Assembly: GCF_049647105.1 (NCBI RefSeq)
Contig: NZ_JBARWZ010000255.1
Location: 1-64,000 of the forward strand
Direction: 5' to 3'
DNA length: 64,000 bases
Source of the DNA: Actinophytocola sp049647105
GTDB taxonomy: Bacteria; Actinomycetota; Actinomycetes; Mycobacteriales; Pseudonocardiaceae
A program made the position numbers and the translations under genes. The number at the start of each line of letters is the position of its first letter. The stretch's first letter is position 1. The notes below the pieces were generated by a model. It saw nothing but the letters and a program-made list of their open reading frames with translations. It ran no database searches and was not told the origin of the DNA. Below, piece by piece: positions 16,645-24,278 of this stretch.

Positions 16645-17538
16645 TCAGCTTGGCGTTGCGGCCTTGGTTGGGCGTCGACGGGAAGTCCACACGCCCAGCA
16701 GGATGACGGCCACGCCCAAAAGGGACAGCGGTGGCACCGACTCGCTGAGGAAGGCGACACCGAACGCCACCGATGCGACCGGGACCAGGTATGTCACTAC
16801 TGATGCGCCTACGGGTCCTTCTGTTCTGATCAGGGCGTAGTTGATGATGTAGGCGAAGCCGGTGCCGAGTACGCCGAGGATTACGAGGGACAGCCATGGC
16901 ACCCATGACCACTTCGGTGCCCCGGCCGTATCCAAGGGCAGCGTCAGTGCTGTGAGGACGCTAGCCGCGATCAGTTGGCTCGTCGACAGCACTGTTGGCG
17001 TCAGATTCTTCGGCGTCAGGTATTTGCTCATATACAGGTAGCTGATCCCGTAGCTCAGCGCGGCCAGCAGACAGAACAGCGCGCCCAGCGTGTCGATCGA
17101 ACCTGCGTCCCATGGGGTGAAGATCAGCAGGCTGCCGAGGAATCCCAGCACCAGGCCGAGCACTTGCAGCGCGTTGAGCCGAGACGACTGTCGCACCAGG
17201 AAGGCCAGGGCCAGCGTCCACAGGGGTGTCGTCGCGTTCAGGGCTCCCGCGATGCCGGAGTCCACGCGGGTCTCGGCCAGTGCGAACAGCAGGTACGGCG
17301 CGACGTTCGCGACCAAGGCTGCCACGAACAGGTGGCCCCACGTCGGCAGGTCCGTGGGGAGCTTGTCCCGGCGGATGGCCACCACTGCCAGCAGGACCAG
17401 CGCGCCCAGCACCATGCGGGCGACGGTGAGCTGGATCGGGCTGAACGCGTCCAGGGCCACCTTGATCCACAGGAAGTTGGTGCCCCAGACCAGCGCCAAT
17501 GTTCCGATCAGGAGCGGTCCTCGGATCGAGGTGCGCAT
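16645..17538 (-). CDS. DMT-superfamily (EamA) transporter
   Basis: A 297-aa protein with about ten hydrophobic helices in two EamA halves. The first half begins GPLLIGTLALVWGTNFLWIKVAL and includes PYLLFALAETRVDSGIAGALNATTPLWTLALAFL. The second contains ALLAALSYGISYLYMSKYL and ends with VAFGVAFLSESVPPLSLLGVAVILLGVW. The family exports metabolites or drugs; the substrate is unknown. The start lies one base after the stop of the GntR gene, so the two form an operon and the regulator probably controls the transporter. It lies inside the repeat-bounded element. Confidence 0.9.
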   Translation of the reverse strand: MRTSIRGPLLIGTLALVWGTNFLWIKVALDAFSPIQLTVARMVLGALVLLAVVAIRRDKLPTDLPTWGHLFVAALVANVAPYLLFALAETRVDSGIAGALNATTPLWTLALAFLVRQSSRLNALQVLGLVLGFLGSLLIFTPWDAGSIDTLGALFCLLAALSYGISYLYMSKYLTPKNLTPTVLSTSQLIAASVLTALTLPLDTAGAPKWSWVPWLSLVILGVLGTGFAYIINYALIRTEGPVGASVVTYLVPVASVAFGVAFLSESVPPLSLLGVAVILLGVWTSRRRPTKAATPS

Positions 17539-17539
17539 T

Positions 17540-18334
17540 TCAGGGCTCGATGTCGAAGTTGTAGACCAGGCCCGACCGGTCGGCGCGGTGCACGAAGCGA
17601 GTCACCTCGAACGCCTCGCCGTTCTGGTCGAAGCTCGTGTGCAGGACGTCCAGCACTGGCACACCGGCAGGGGTCCTCAGGAAGCGGGTTTCCTCGTGCG
17701 TGGGCATGCGGGCGGTGACCTCGTCGCGGCCGGTCTTGAGGGTGTGGCCCTTGTCCTCCAGTCGGCCGTGGATGCCACCCGGTCCTGTCTTTGGCTCGGT
17801 CAGCTGTGTGCCTTCGGCGTCTGACCAGCGCAGATATGTTGTGACGAGCTGTACCGGTTCGTCGTCGGCGTGGTACTCGTTCAGGCGGCGTAGCACGGAC
17901 TCCTCGTCCGCGGGGACGTTCAGGCGTTCGGCTACCTCGGGTGGTGGGATCACGCGGTCGATGGCTACCGCCTGGATGTTCGCTGTCTTGCCCTGGCGCT
18001 GCATTTCCAGGCGGAACGGCGTCAGGCCGGTCTCGCGGTAGGCCTTCCTTGAGTAGCGGTCGTTGCCCCACCGGAAGAGGCGTTGGGTTTCGCGGACGAA
18101 GACGCCCTTGCCGTGGTGCGGGGTAACCAGCGCTTCCTCGGTCAGCAGGCGGATCGCCTCGCGGGCGGTGTTGCGGGCCGTGCCGAAGCGGTGGGCCAGC
18201 TCTCGCTCCGACGGCAGCTTGTCCCCCGGCGCGAGTTCGCCGGACGTGATCAGCTCGCGCACCGCGTTGGCGATGCGGCGGCTGGGTAGCTGCTCGGCCT
18301 CGGGACCGTCGGAGGGGCTCATGCCAGTCAGCAT
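17540..18334 (-). CDS. GntR/HutC-family regulator with UTRA domain
   Basis: A 264-aa protein. Residues about 15-85 form the winged helix (IANAVRELITSGELAPGDKLPSERELAHRFGTARNTAREAIRLLTEE and the GKGVFV wing). Residues about 100-260 are a UTRA ligand-binding domain (FRLEMQRQGK, VLRRLNEYHADDEPVQLVTTYL, FLRTPAGVPVLDVLHTSFDQNGEAFEVTRFVHRADR). It starts at 18334 or at the ATG at 18322. Three palindromes in the divergent intergenic region are its likely operators. It is transcribed together with the DMT transporter and away from two small ORFs, the position of element-control GntR proteins such as KorSA. Confidence 0.92.
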   Translation of the reverse strand: MLTGMSPSDGPEAEQLPSRRIANAVRELITSGELAPGDKLPSERELAHRFGTARNTAREAIRLLTEEALVTPHHGKGVFVRETQRLFRWGNDRYSRKAYRETGLTPFRLEMQRQGKTANIQAVAIDRVIPPPEVAERLNVPADEESVLRRLNEYHADDEPVQLVTTYLRWSDAEGTQLTEPKTGPGGIHGRLEDKGHTLKTGRDEVTARMPTHEETRFLRTPAGVPVLDVLHTSFDQNGEAFEVTRFVHRADRSGLVYNFDIEP

Positions 18335-18336
18335 AT

Positions 18337-18416
18337 AACTGGCTTAAACCAGTTGGTTGCCGCCGACGGTGAGATGTGCTTCACTGGCTTAAGCCAGCTA
18401 CTGGCTCAAGCCAGTT
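18337..18416. promoter_or_regulatory. Three GntR-type operator palindromes
   Basis: Three palindromes share the core ACTGGCTTAAGCCAGT: 18337-18354 (AACTGGCTTAAACCAGTT), 18383-18399 and 18400-18416. The last two are head-to-tail with no gap. They lie between the GntR start and the ribosome site of the small ORF, so one regulator could control both directions. The short symmetric half-sites fit the HutC branch of GntR. Confidence 0.75.
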
Positions 18417-18434
18417 GAACACAGGAGGTAACCA

Positions 18435-18698
18435 ATGGCCGTCCTTTTCGGCACCCGCGGCGGGGTGTTCACCGTGACATGCGCTCCTGGTCGCGCGGCT
18501 GCGGCCGACGTGCGGCGGGTCGGACCGGGCTGGCTCTCGCTCGTCCTGACCATGGACCCGGGCAGGCTCGTGATCGACGTTCCTGCCGTGAACGGCGGCG
18601 GGATCATCCTCGCGCGGTTCTGCCAGGACCTTTCCGTTGCGGCTCAACAGGTTGCGTTTGACCTTGGTCGCAAGCCCCACGGGGGTGGCCGGGGATGA
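18435..18698 (+). CDS. Small protein of unknown function (paralogue 1)
   Basis: An 87-aa protein with a strong AGGAGGT site six bases before the ATG. No known domain is recognised. The sequence runs FTVTCAPGRAAAADV, then a hydrophobic strand-like stretch, then VNGGGIILARFCQDL. The next ORF has the same plan (FNVTCSPGRDAAAGF ... FPGGGVVLAKFCREL), so the two are paralogues and probably arose by tandem duplication. They overlap by four bases. Position behind GntR operators and before an integrase suggests an element maintenance or control role, which is inference only. Confidence 0.7.
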   Translation: MAVLFGTRGGVFTVTCAPGRAAAADVRRVGPGWLSLVLTMDPGRLVIDVPAVNGGGIILARFCQDLSVAAQQVAFDLGRKPHGGGRG

Positions 18699-18988
18699 CA
18701 TTCAACGTGACGTGCAGCCCCGGGCGCGACGCCGCTGCCGGCTTCATGCGGGTGACCGAGCACCTTCCAGCGCTCGTGATCTACCTCGACCCGGTGAACC
18801 TCGCGATCCAGCTGCCGCCGTTCCCCGGCGGCGGTGTGGTGTTGGCGAAGTTCTGCCGGGAGTTGGCGAGGGAGGCAGCGCGGTTGGCTGCCGAGATCGA
18901 TCCGGACGACGAACCCGCTCCACCGGAGCGTGGGCCCAGGCATCTGCTGGTGACCGGTGACGACGGTGATTCTGGCGGTGGGTACTGA
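18695..18988 (+). CDS. Small protein of unknown function (paralogue 2)
   Basis: A 97-aa protein, paralogous to the preceding one over about 65 residues, including the VTC-PGR start, a central aliphatic segment and GGGVVLAKFC. It adds an acidic C-terminal tail (DPDDEPAPPERG). The start overlaps the previous stop by four bases (ATGA). Its own stop shares one base with the start of the integrase remnant, so all three are translationally linked. No function can be assigned. Confidence 0.7.
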   Translation: MTFNVTCSPGRDAAAGFMRVTEHLPALVIYLDPVNLAIQLPPFPGGGVVLAKFCRELAREAARLAAEIDPDDEPAPPERGPRHLLVTGDDGDSGGGY

Positions 18989-19707
18989 TGGCGCAGCAGA
19001 TGGCGCGGATCAAGAAGAACCCGTGCAACGCATCGTCGGTGCAGAAGCCGCAGATCCCGGCGAAGAAGGTCGTGCCGTGGCCTGCTGAGCGGGTGCACGT
19101 TGTCCGGGAGGCGACGAACCCTCGCTATCGGCTCACGGTCGTGCTCGGCGCGGGGCTCGGGCTCCGGCAGGGTGAGGCGTTCGGCCTGGCCGTGGATGAC
19201 GTCGACTTCGACGACGCGACGGTGCACGTCGTCCGCCAGGTGAAGCTTGTCAGCGGGAAGCCGTGCTTCGGTCCGCCGAAGGGTGGCAAGACCAGGGACG
19301 TGCCGTTGCCCGCGTCGGTGGCCGCCGCGATCCGCGACCACATCGCGGCGTATCCGCCGGTGACGATCACGCTGCCGTGGCAGAAGCCGGACGGGGAGCC
19401 GCGGACGGCCCGGCTGCTCGTCACCAGCCGCGAGCACTCGGCGGCGTGGCGGCCGGTCTACAACCAGTGGACATGGATAACCGCCTTGAAGAAGGCCGGG
19501 GGCGAGCGGCAGGCCCGGGTGGACGGGTTCCACGCCCTTCGGCACTTCTACGCCTCCACGCTGCTCGATGCCGGGGAGACGGTCACCGCACTGTCGAGCT
19601 ACCTCGTCGGGCATGCCGATCCGGGCTTCACGCTGAAGGTCTACACGCACCTCATGCCATCGAGTAAGCAGCACACGCGCCTTGCGGTGGACTCAATACT
19701 TGGGTGA
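18988..19707 (+). pseudogene. Truncated tyrosine integrase
   Basis: The 239-aa frame covers the catalytic domain of a pSAM2-type site-specific recombinase. The first active Arg is in GAGLGLRQGEAFGLAVDD, the Lys in the GKPCFGPPKGGKTRD hairpin, His and Arg in FHALRHFYAST, His in VGHADPGF and the nucleophile Tyr in KVYTHLMPSS. All catalytic residues remain. Family members are about 380-450 aa, so the N-terminal arm-binding and core-binding domains are missing. The frame starts in mid-protein text (ARIKKNPCNAS), fused to the small ORF upstream. Independent activity is unlikely. It probably once moved the surrounding element. Confidence 0.85.
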
Positions 19708-19784
19708 ATCACAGACTGTGACCACTAGTCCACCTTAAGCACAGGTCAGTTCCTGTATCTATTACTGGTACGTAAGGTGACGAT

Positions 19785-20519
19785 GTGGATGGCATCCTCT
19801 CGGGAGACGCACTCGACCCGTATCGAACTCCTCAAGCTACGACCTGCTGGTGGTGTGGCAGCACGGAACCGCTGACACATGAGCACAAGTTCAAGAAGAG
19901 CGATCTATCGCGGATGGGAAGCGCCGACGAGCTCGTCTGGGGCGGCGACGAGCTCCGAAAAATTCGGAGCATTCGCAAGTCGAAGGATGTTCGGTTCAAT
20001 GCGAGCCTCTGCGCTCGGTGCAATAACACGGCAAGCCAACCATTCGACAATGCCTACGACGTGTTTTCGGAATTTTCCTGGAGCAACACAAGCCTGAAAG
20101 ATGCCGAACACGTTGACTGGTGGGACGTATACGGAAGCAACTGGCAGTCCGGATCGCTCAACCTCGCACGGTACGCGGTGAAGCACATGGGATGCCGCAT
20201 TGTCCACGATGGTTACGCCGCGCCAGATTCGTTAAGGTCCTTCCTCGCTGGCGCACCAACCACTGAGATCAGCTTGGGACTGGTCAAGAGTTCGGAGCAC
20301 CTCAATCTGTACTTGATGGGTGTGCGCGACGGGATCGAAACACGCGGCCTGTGGAACCCATCCGCCGGAGGGAGTGTGAGTCGATCACGTCAGTGCCTGA
20401 CCGGCTACTGGAGCGCCACCATCATCGGATTTGTCGGCATCGCTTTCCTCTGGGAGGAAGGACAGTCGGCCGCAGAGTATTTCCACACACAGAGAGTGAA
20501 ACCGCTTCGTCTGCACTGA
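19785..20519 (+). CDS. HNH-like zinc-finger nuclease candidate
   Basis: A 244-aa protein. The N-terminal third carries a CxxC pair at 21/24 (CWWCGS), HEH at 32-34 (PLTHEHKFKKSDL) and a second CxxC at 76/79 followed by Asn-Asn (LCARCNNTAS). This is the layout of HNH_5-type nuclease fingers, although the match is by motif only. The rest is unrecognised. GTG at 19785 has AAGGTGA upstream. Codon use is more AT-rich than the neighbours (for example AAATTCGG, GAATTTTC runs), a sign of transfer. It lies between the integrase remnant and the right 22-bp repeat and may be defence cargo. Confidence 0.6.
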   Translation: MDGILSGDALDPYRTPQATTCWWCGSTEPLTHEHKFKKSDLSRMGSADELVWGGDELRKIRSIRKSKDVRFNASLCARCNNTASQPFDNAYDVFSEFSWSNTSLKDAEHVDWWDVYGSNWQSGSLNLARYAVKHMGCRIVHDGYAAPDSLRSFLAGAPTTEISLGLVKSSEHLNLYLMGVRDGIETRGLWNPSAGGSVSRSRQCLTGYWSATIIGFVGIAFLWEEGQSAAEYFHTQRVKPLRLH

Positions 20520-21021
20520 CATCCACACGCACCACCCCCATCGCTCGATGCCGTGGCCGTCTAGCTCCTGCAGGGACAGCCTGATCACGGCCTAGCGGAC
20601 ATGTTGATCTACATAACCGCTGGTAGAGACCGTGCGCATGCGCTGTACTACCAGTTCTGACGGCCGGGCTCTGCCGCTTTCGCGCCGGGGTGTCGCTGTC
20701 AAGAGTGGTCGCTCGCGGCCATGGCGTCAGCGACGCGGAGCACTCTTGATGCTGATGCCCGGCGTCAGTCCGATCGAGGCCGAGGGTCTACCCCTGTGGT
20801 GGTGGGCTCCCCGTCGCGGGACGCAGGCTGCGCCGCGCAGGCCGGGCGGCGTGAGCGAAGCGGAAGCCGCCGTGCCGCGATGGATGCAGACCACATCGCC
20901 AACGCGACGGGCACAGCGCGCCGCCACTGGCGGCGCACCTTGACGAAGGAAGCCAAGTTCGGCAGGTTCCGTGCACTACTCTTCATCACAAGTGTCGACC
21001 GTGCCGTATTGAGAGGTAAAG
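20520..21021. other. 500-bp gap with a long stem-loop
   Basis: No credible gene was seen here. It contains the right 22-bp repeat and, at 20699-20749, a stem-loop: TCAAGAGTG pairs with CACTCTTGA and GTCGCT with AGCGAC, with a 15-base loop and a six-base bulge. A shorter GGCGGC/GCCGCC pair lies near 20847-20873. The stretch precedes the TM/TIR operon and probably holds its promoter. Open frames across it look like chance. Confidence 0.5.
20643..20664. repeat. Right 22-bp direct repeat (attR-like)
   Basis: This site is identical over 22 bp to the end of the MBOAT gene at 16553-16574, in the same orientation. Flanking bases differ on both sides. It marks the probable right end of the integrated element; the TM/TIR operon lies outside it. 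Confidence 0.75.
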
Positions 21022-21657
21022 ATGGTCTCGTGGCCATTTCGTCAGCGAGAACGAGACAATCGCCGGGCGTCATCTGTACCGGCGATGCCTACGGTGGAGA
21101 AGACACGCCTGACATCGCCGGACCTTCTTGACATTCTGCGTTGGCATATCGACCGATACGACCGTCTACGTGCCTCCACATCCACCCGGGCATCTATTCT
21201 GCTGAGCGCAAGTTCAGTAGTGGTGACCGGAATGATTCTTCTCGCCAACTACAGACTACAATTAAAGGAAGTTCATCCAATTGGGCCACTGGACGTCGCC
21301 CTTGCGGTCACGCTCGCACTCACTGCCGCCCTGACCCTCGGCTCGATCCAAAATTGCGTGAACGCTATTGCTGCTCGCAAGACAACACGCTCGCTCCACG
21401 ATGGGGAAATACCGAATCGTTTCTTATTCAACTGGGGCGACACAAGGCGGACTGTCGACGGCTATAGCAGTTTTAAAGAAGAGGTGACGTCACTCAGCAT
21501 AGAGTCAATGATCGGCAACGCGACAGCCGAACTTTGGTCCGATATTCTACAGCACGCGGACCGACACAAGTACCTTCGACGTGGCATCAGCCTATTTCGA
21601 TATGGAGTATCGACCTTTCTGATTTTTGCAGCTCTCACGCTGGCGGCATTGCGATGA
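21022..21657 (+). CDS. Three-helix membrane protein resembling Pycsar TM effectors
   Basis: A 211-aa protein. After a polar N-terminus, an amphipathic helix (LLDILRWHIDRYDRLRAST, 35-53) leads into membrane helix 1 (about 57-75, ASILLSASSVVVTGMILL), helix 2 (about 90-110) and, after a cytoplasmic stretch of about 75 residues, helix 3 near the end (188-211). This plan, with a short amphipathic start and a final helix after a soluble middle, resembles the PycTM/DUF5706 family, which kills phage-infected cells by damaging the membrane. GAGAGG lies six bases before the ATG. The stop overlaps the TIR start (ATGA). The region is AT-rich. The family call is by pattern and needs a profile search. Confidence 0.6.
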   Translation: MVSWPFRQRERDNRRASSVPAMPTVEKTRLTSPDLLDILRWHIDRYDRLRASTSTRASILLSASSVVVTGMILLANYRLQLKEVHPIGPLDVALAVTLALTAALTLGSIQNCVNAIAARKTTRSLHDGEIPNRFLFNWGDTRRTVDGYSSFKEEVTSLSIESMIGNATAELWSDILQHADRHKYLRRGISLFRYGVSTFLIFAALTLAALR

Positions 21658-22211
21658 CGCGTTGGTTCAAACCAGAAGCCCACCGCAAAGCGACCCCCAG
21701 AATGGGCTCTATCTTCATAAATTATCGCCGGACCGAGGCGTATGCGGCCGCGTTACTCGACGAAAAGATCTCCCCATTTTTCGGAGCAACTAATGTGTTT
21801 CGCGCAGGTCGTTCAATCCTGGCCGGCGCGGATTACGAAGTAGCCATCAACCAGGCCATCACGCAGTGTCGTGTACTGTTGGCCATCGTAGGGCCCGGAT
21901 GGTCTCAGAAGTTTGGAAGTCACACCGACAACAAACCGGACTGGACAATTCGCGAAATCGAGGGAGCCCTTGAACGCGACATTCCGATCATTCCCCTCCT
22001 GCTATCAGGAGTAGGCGCGATCAGCGAGCACGACATCCCCGTCAACATTGCCAGAGTCGCCAGAGCACAGTACCTCCGGTTCGACTATCGCAACGTCGAA
22101 CAGGATGCAAGGAAGATCGCGGACGAACTAACGAGAACGGTTCCTGCATTGGCAGCGCGACGCTTCACTCGCTTCAGTCGGGTTCGCCTTCATGTAAGCA
22201 GGCCCCACTAA
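21654..22211 (+). CDS. TIR-domain protein, putative defence enzyme
   Basis: A 185-aa protein; residues 18 to about 150 form a TIR domain. Visible motifs are box 1 IFINYRRTEAY, the VFRAGRSILAGADYEVAI segment (box 2-like), CRVLLAIVGPGWSQ, and WTIREIEGAL, where Glu101 matches the catalytic glutamate of NAD-cleaving bacterial TIRs, then IPIIPLLL. The start overlaps the stop of the membrane-protein gene by four bases, so the two are co-translated. TIR proteins in phage defence either destroy NAD or make a signal nucleotide. The second option would suit a membrane effector encoded upstream. No cyclase gene is seen nearby. Confidence 0.85.
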   Translation: MTRWFKPEAHRKATPRMGSIFINYRRTEAYAAALLDEKISPFFGATNVFRAGRSILAGADYEVAINQAITQCRVLLAIVGPGWSQKFGSHTDNKPDWTIREIEGALERDIPIIPLLLSGVGAISEHDIPVNIARVARAQYLRFDYRNVEQDARKIADELTRTVPALAARRFTRFSRVRLHVSRPH

Positions 22212-22282
22212 GCGGCGCCACGCGGTCGACGGCGCGTTCGGCGACGGCCGGAGACGCTGACGGCCTGATCTTGGAGGACACG

Positions 22283-22726
22283 ATGCGCAACGAGGCCATG
22301 GCGAAGTTGGACGTGCTGGTCGGGTCGTGGCGAACGACGTTGCGGAACGCGTGGTTTCTGGAGCCGGCCGACCAGGAGGTGCCAGGCTCGGCGATGGGCG
22401 AGTGGCTTGGCGACGCCTTTGTGGTCTTCCGCTGGACGATGGGAGGCGAGGTCGGGAAGGCCACGAGTGAGATGGTGCTGGTACTCGGCCGCAGCGACGC
22501 GAACGACGCCTATACGGCCCTCTACCACGACGAACGCGGTGTCTGCCGTGTCTACGCCATGACGTTCGACGGCTCCCGCTGGACCCTGGGTCGCGAGGAT
22601 CCCGACATGTTCCAGCGGTTCGTCGCCGACGTCGGGTCCGACCGGATCGCGGCGCGCTGGGAGGCGTCCGATGATCGCGGGTCGACCTGGCGCAAGGACT
22701 TCGACCTCGTCTTCGAGCGGGTGTAG
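22283..22726 (+). CDS. DUF1579-like small protein
   Basis: A 147-aa protein starting at an ATG with GGAGGA four bases ahead. The sequence begins with a helix, then LDVLVGSWRTTLRNAWFLEP, and alternates short strands (AFVVFRWTMGG, EMVLVLGRSD, CRVYAMTFDGSRWTLGR, DRIAARWEASDDRGSTWRKDFDLVFERV). This is the lipocalin-like beta-barrel pattern of the DUF1579 group. The role is unknown. GC content returns to genome level here, after the AT-rich operon. Confidence 0.7.
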   Translation: MRNEAMAKLDVLVGSWRTTLRNAWFLEPADQEVPGSAMGEWLGDAFVVFRWTMGGEVGKATSEMVLVLGRSDANDAYTALYHDERGVCRVYAMTFDGSRWTLGREDPDMFQRFVADVGSDRIAARWEASDDRGSTWRKDFDLVFERV

Positions 22727-22824
22727 TCCGGCTCGGAATTTTCCTGGTCGACGTTTGTCGAACCGGTGTGGCGGTGTTCGACGCACCGGCGAAGACTCAG
22801 ATCGGCCCGACCGGAGGAGAAGCC

Positions 22825-23402
22825 ATGCGCACCCTGATCACCACACCGCCTTCGTCTCTCTCGACGGTGTCATCGAGGCGCCCGGCGGGGAAGCGGGCTA
22901 CCGCAACACCGGCTGGACGTTCAAGGACATCGAGTTCTCGCCTGCGGCCTACGAACTCAAGGGCCGTGAGCAGGGTGAGGCCACCGCGATGTTGATGGGC
23001 CGGGTCAGCTACCAGGCGTTCAGCCCGGTTTGGCCGTCGATGACCGAGGATTTCGCCGGGTACAACGCGATGCCCAAGTACGTCGTCTCCTCGACGCTGC
23101 GTGACGACGACCTCGTGGACAACTGGGGCCCGACGACCATCCTGCGCTCTCTGGACGACGTCGCGGCGCTGAAGGGGACCGACGGCGGGCCGATCATTGT
23201 CCACGGCAGCGCCGCCTTGAACCGCAACCTGTCCGACGCCGGCCTGATCGACCGTTACCACCTGCTGGTGTTCCCGGTCCTGCTCGGTGCGGGCAAGCGC
23301 CTGTTCAGCGACGCCGACGTCGACAAGCGCATGCTCACGGTGGTCGAGAGCGAGTCCTACCCCAACGGCATCCAGAAGCTGGTGTTCGACGTCGTCCGCT
23401 GA
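22825..23402 (+). pseudogene. RibD/DHFR-like reductase with frameshift at codon 8
   Basis: From 22849 on, the frame encodes a dihydrofolate-reductase-like protein of the RibD C-terminal family (FVSLDGVIEAPGGE, MLMGRVSYQAF, YVVSSTL, GPIIVHGSAALNRNL, LLVFPVLLGAGKRLF). The expected start ATGCGCACCCTGATC at 22825, with GGAGGAG upstream, is in another frame. Two extra bases in the ACCACACCGCC stretch (near 22840-22850) account for the shift. No ATG, GTG or TTG precedes the conserved frame. Either the gene is broken or the base call is wrong; the rest is intact, so decay is recent at most. Confidence 0.7.
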
Positions 23403-23409
23403 CCCCGCC

Positions 23410-24222
23410 TTACTTGAACGCCGCCGCGTTCTCCTTCGCCCAGTCCGCGAACGGGCGCGCCGGGCGGCCGAGGAGTTGCTCCACCACCGGGCTGACGCGC
23501 TCCAGCTCCGGTGACGACAGGAGCGCCAGCGTGCTTTCCGCGATCGGCTCCGGCATGTACCGCAGCATCGTCGCCTTCGCCTCCTCCCTGGTCTGCTCCA
23601 CGAACCGCACCGGCTCGCCAACCGCGGCCGCGATCGCCTCCGTTTGTGCGCGGGGTGAGATCGGGGCCGGGCCGGTGAGTTCGTAGGTCTTGCCGACGTG
23701 CGCCGGGTCGCGCAGTGTCATCTCGGCTACCGCCGCGATGTCGGCCGGGTCGATGGTCGGCAGGGCGACGTCGCCGAACGGGGCCGCCACCTCTCGGCGA
23801 CCGCGCACGGACTCCGCCCACCGCAACGTGTTCGAGTGGAAGCCGCCGGGGCGCAGCATCGTCCACGGCAGACCCGACGTCCGCACCACGTCCTCGAGCA
23901 CCGGCGGGTGGTGGCCAGTGCCGACGCCCTGCGACGACAGCAGCACCACCCGCTCGACGCCACTCGACCGCACCACCGACAGCACGGCGGCCAGGTCGCC
24001 GCCCGCTCCCATGAAGTCGCCCGAGGTCAGCAGGAACACCACCTTCGCGGTGTCCAGCGCCGGGGTCAGCGACTCCGGAATGGCCAGATCCGCCTGGTGG
24101 ACCCGTGCGCCGGGCACGTCCACCACCCGCCGGGACACCGCTGTCACCTGTTCGCCCGCCGCCACCAGTGCCGCCACCAGCGGCTGTCCGACATTGCCTG
24201 TCGCTCCCGTAACCACGATCAT
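23410..24222 (-). CDS. NmrA/atypical SDR NAD(P)-binding protein
   Basis: A 270-aa protein. The Rossmann start MIVVTGATGNVGQPLVAAL binds NAD(P). VVLLSSQGVGTG, LPWTMLRPGGFHSN and LPTIDPADIAAVAEMTL are typical of the NmrA/quinone-reductase-like branch, which lacks the usual YxxxK catalytic pair. Substrate is unknown. The ATG at 24222 was chosen because the Rossmann motif begins there. It is divergent from an HxlR regulator with 56 bp between, a very common arrangement in which the regulator controls the reductase. Confidence 0.88.
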   Translation of the reverse strand: MIVVTGATGNVGQPLVAALVAAGEQVTAVSRRVVDVPGARVHQADLAIPESLTPALDTAKVVFLLTSGDFMGAGGDLAAVLSVVRSSGVERVVLLSSQGVGTGHHPPVLEDVVRTSGLPWTMLRPGGFHSNTLRWAESVRGRREVAAPFGDVALPTIDPADIAAVAEMTLRDPAHVGKTYELTGPAPISPRAQTEAIAAAVGEPVRFVEQTREEAKATMLRYMPEPIAESTLALLSSPELERVSPVVEQLLGRPARPFADWAKENAAAFK

Positions 24223-24250
24223 GGTGATGACGCTAATATCCCCGAGATAG

Positions 24251-24260
24251 TAGGTACCTA
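24251..24260. promoter_or_regulatory. Palindrome in HxlR/reductase intergenic region
   Basis: TAGGTACCTA is a perfect 10-bp palindrome midway between the divergent starts. HxlR proteins are dimeric winged-helix regulators, so it is a reasonable operator candidate. Confidence 0.45.
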
Positions 24261-24278
24261 GAGGAAAGTACTGGGAAC

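Larger units (their letters stand above)
16553..20664. mobile_element. Decayed integrative element of about 4.1 kb
   Basis: The segment is bounded by a perfect 22-bp direct repeat, the left copy lying in the 3' end of the MBOAT gene. Inside are a GntR-DMT operon with a three-operator control region, two small paralogous ORFs, the C-terminal part of a tyrosine integrase of the pSAM2 kind, and an HNH-like protein. Integrase plus GntR plus small ORFs is the layout of actinomycete integrative conjugative elements. Transfer (FtsK-like), replication and excisionase genes are missing, and the integrase has lost its N-terminus, consistent with an internal deletion. The boundaries are inferred from the repeat. 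Confidence 0.7.

Noticed and set aside
20721..21131. A 136-codon open frame before the TM/TIR operon
   Set aside because: It overlaps the membrane-protein start, has no ribosome site and reads as basic low-complexity text.
21022..22211. Calling the TM/TIR pair a Pycsar or Thoeris system outright
   Set aside because: No pyrimidine cyclase and no ThsA-type effector is visible; only resemblance and coupling can be claimed.
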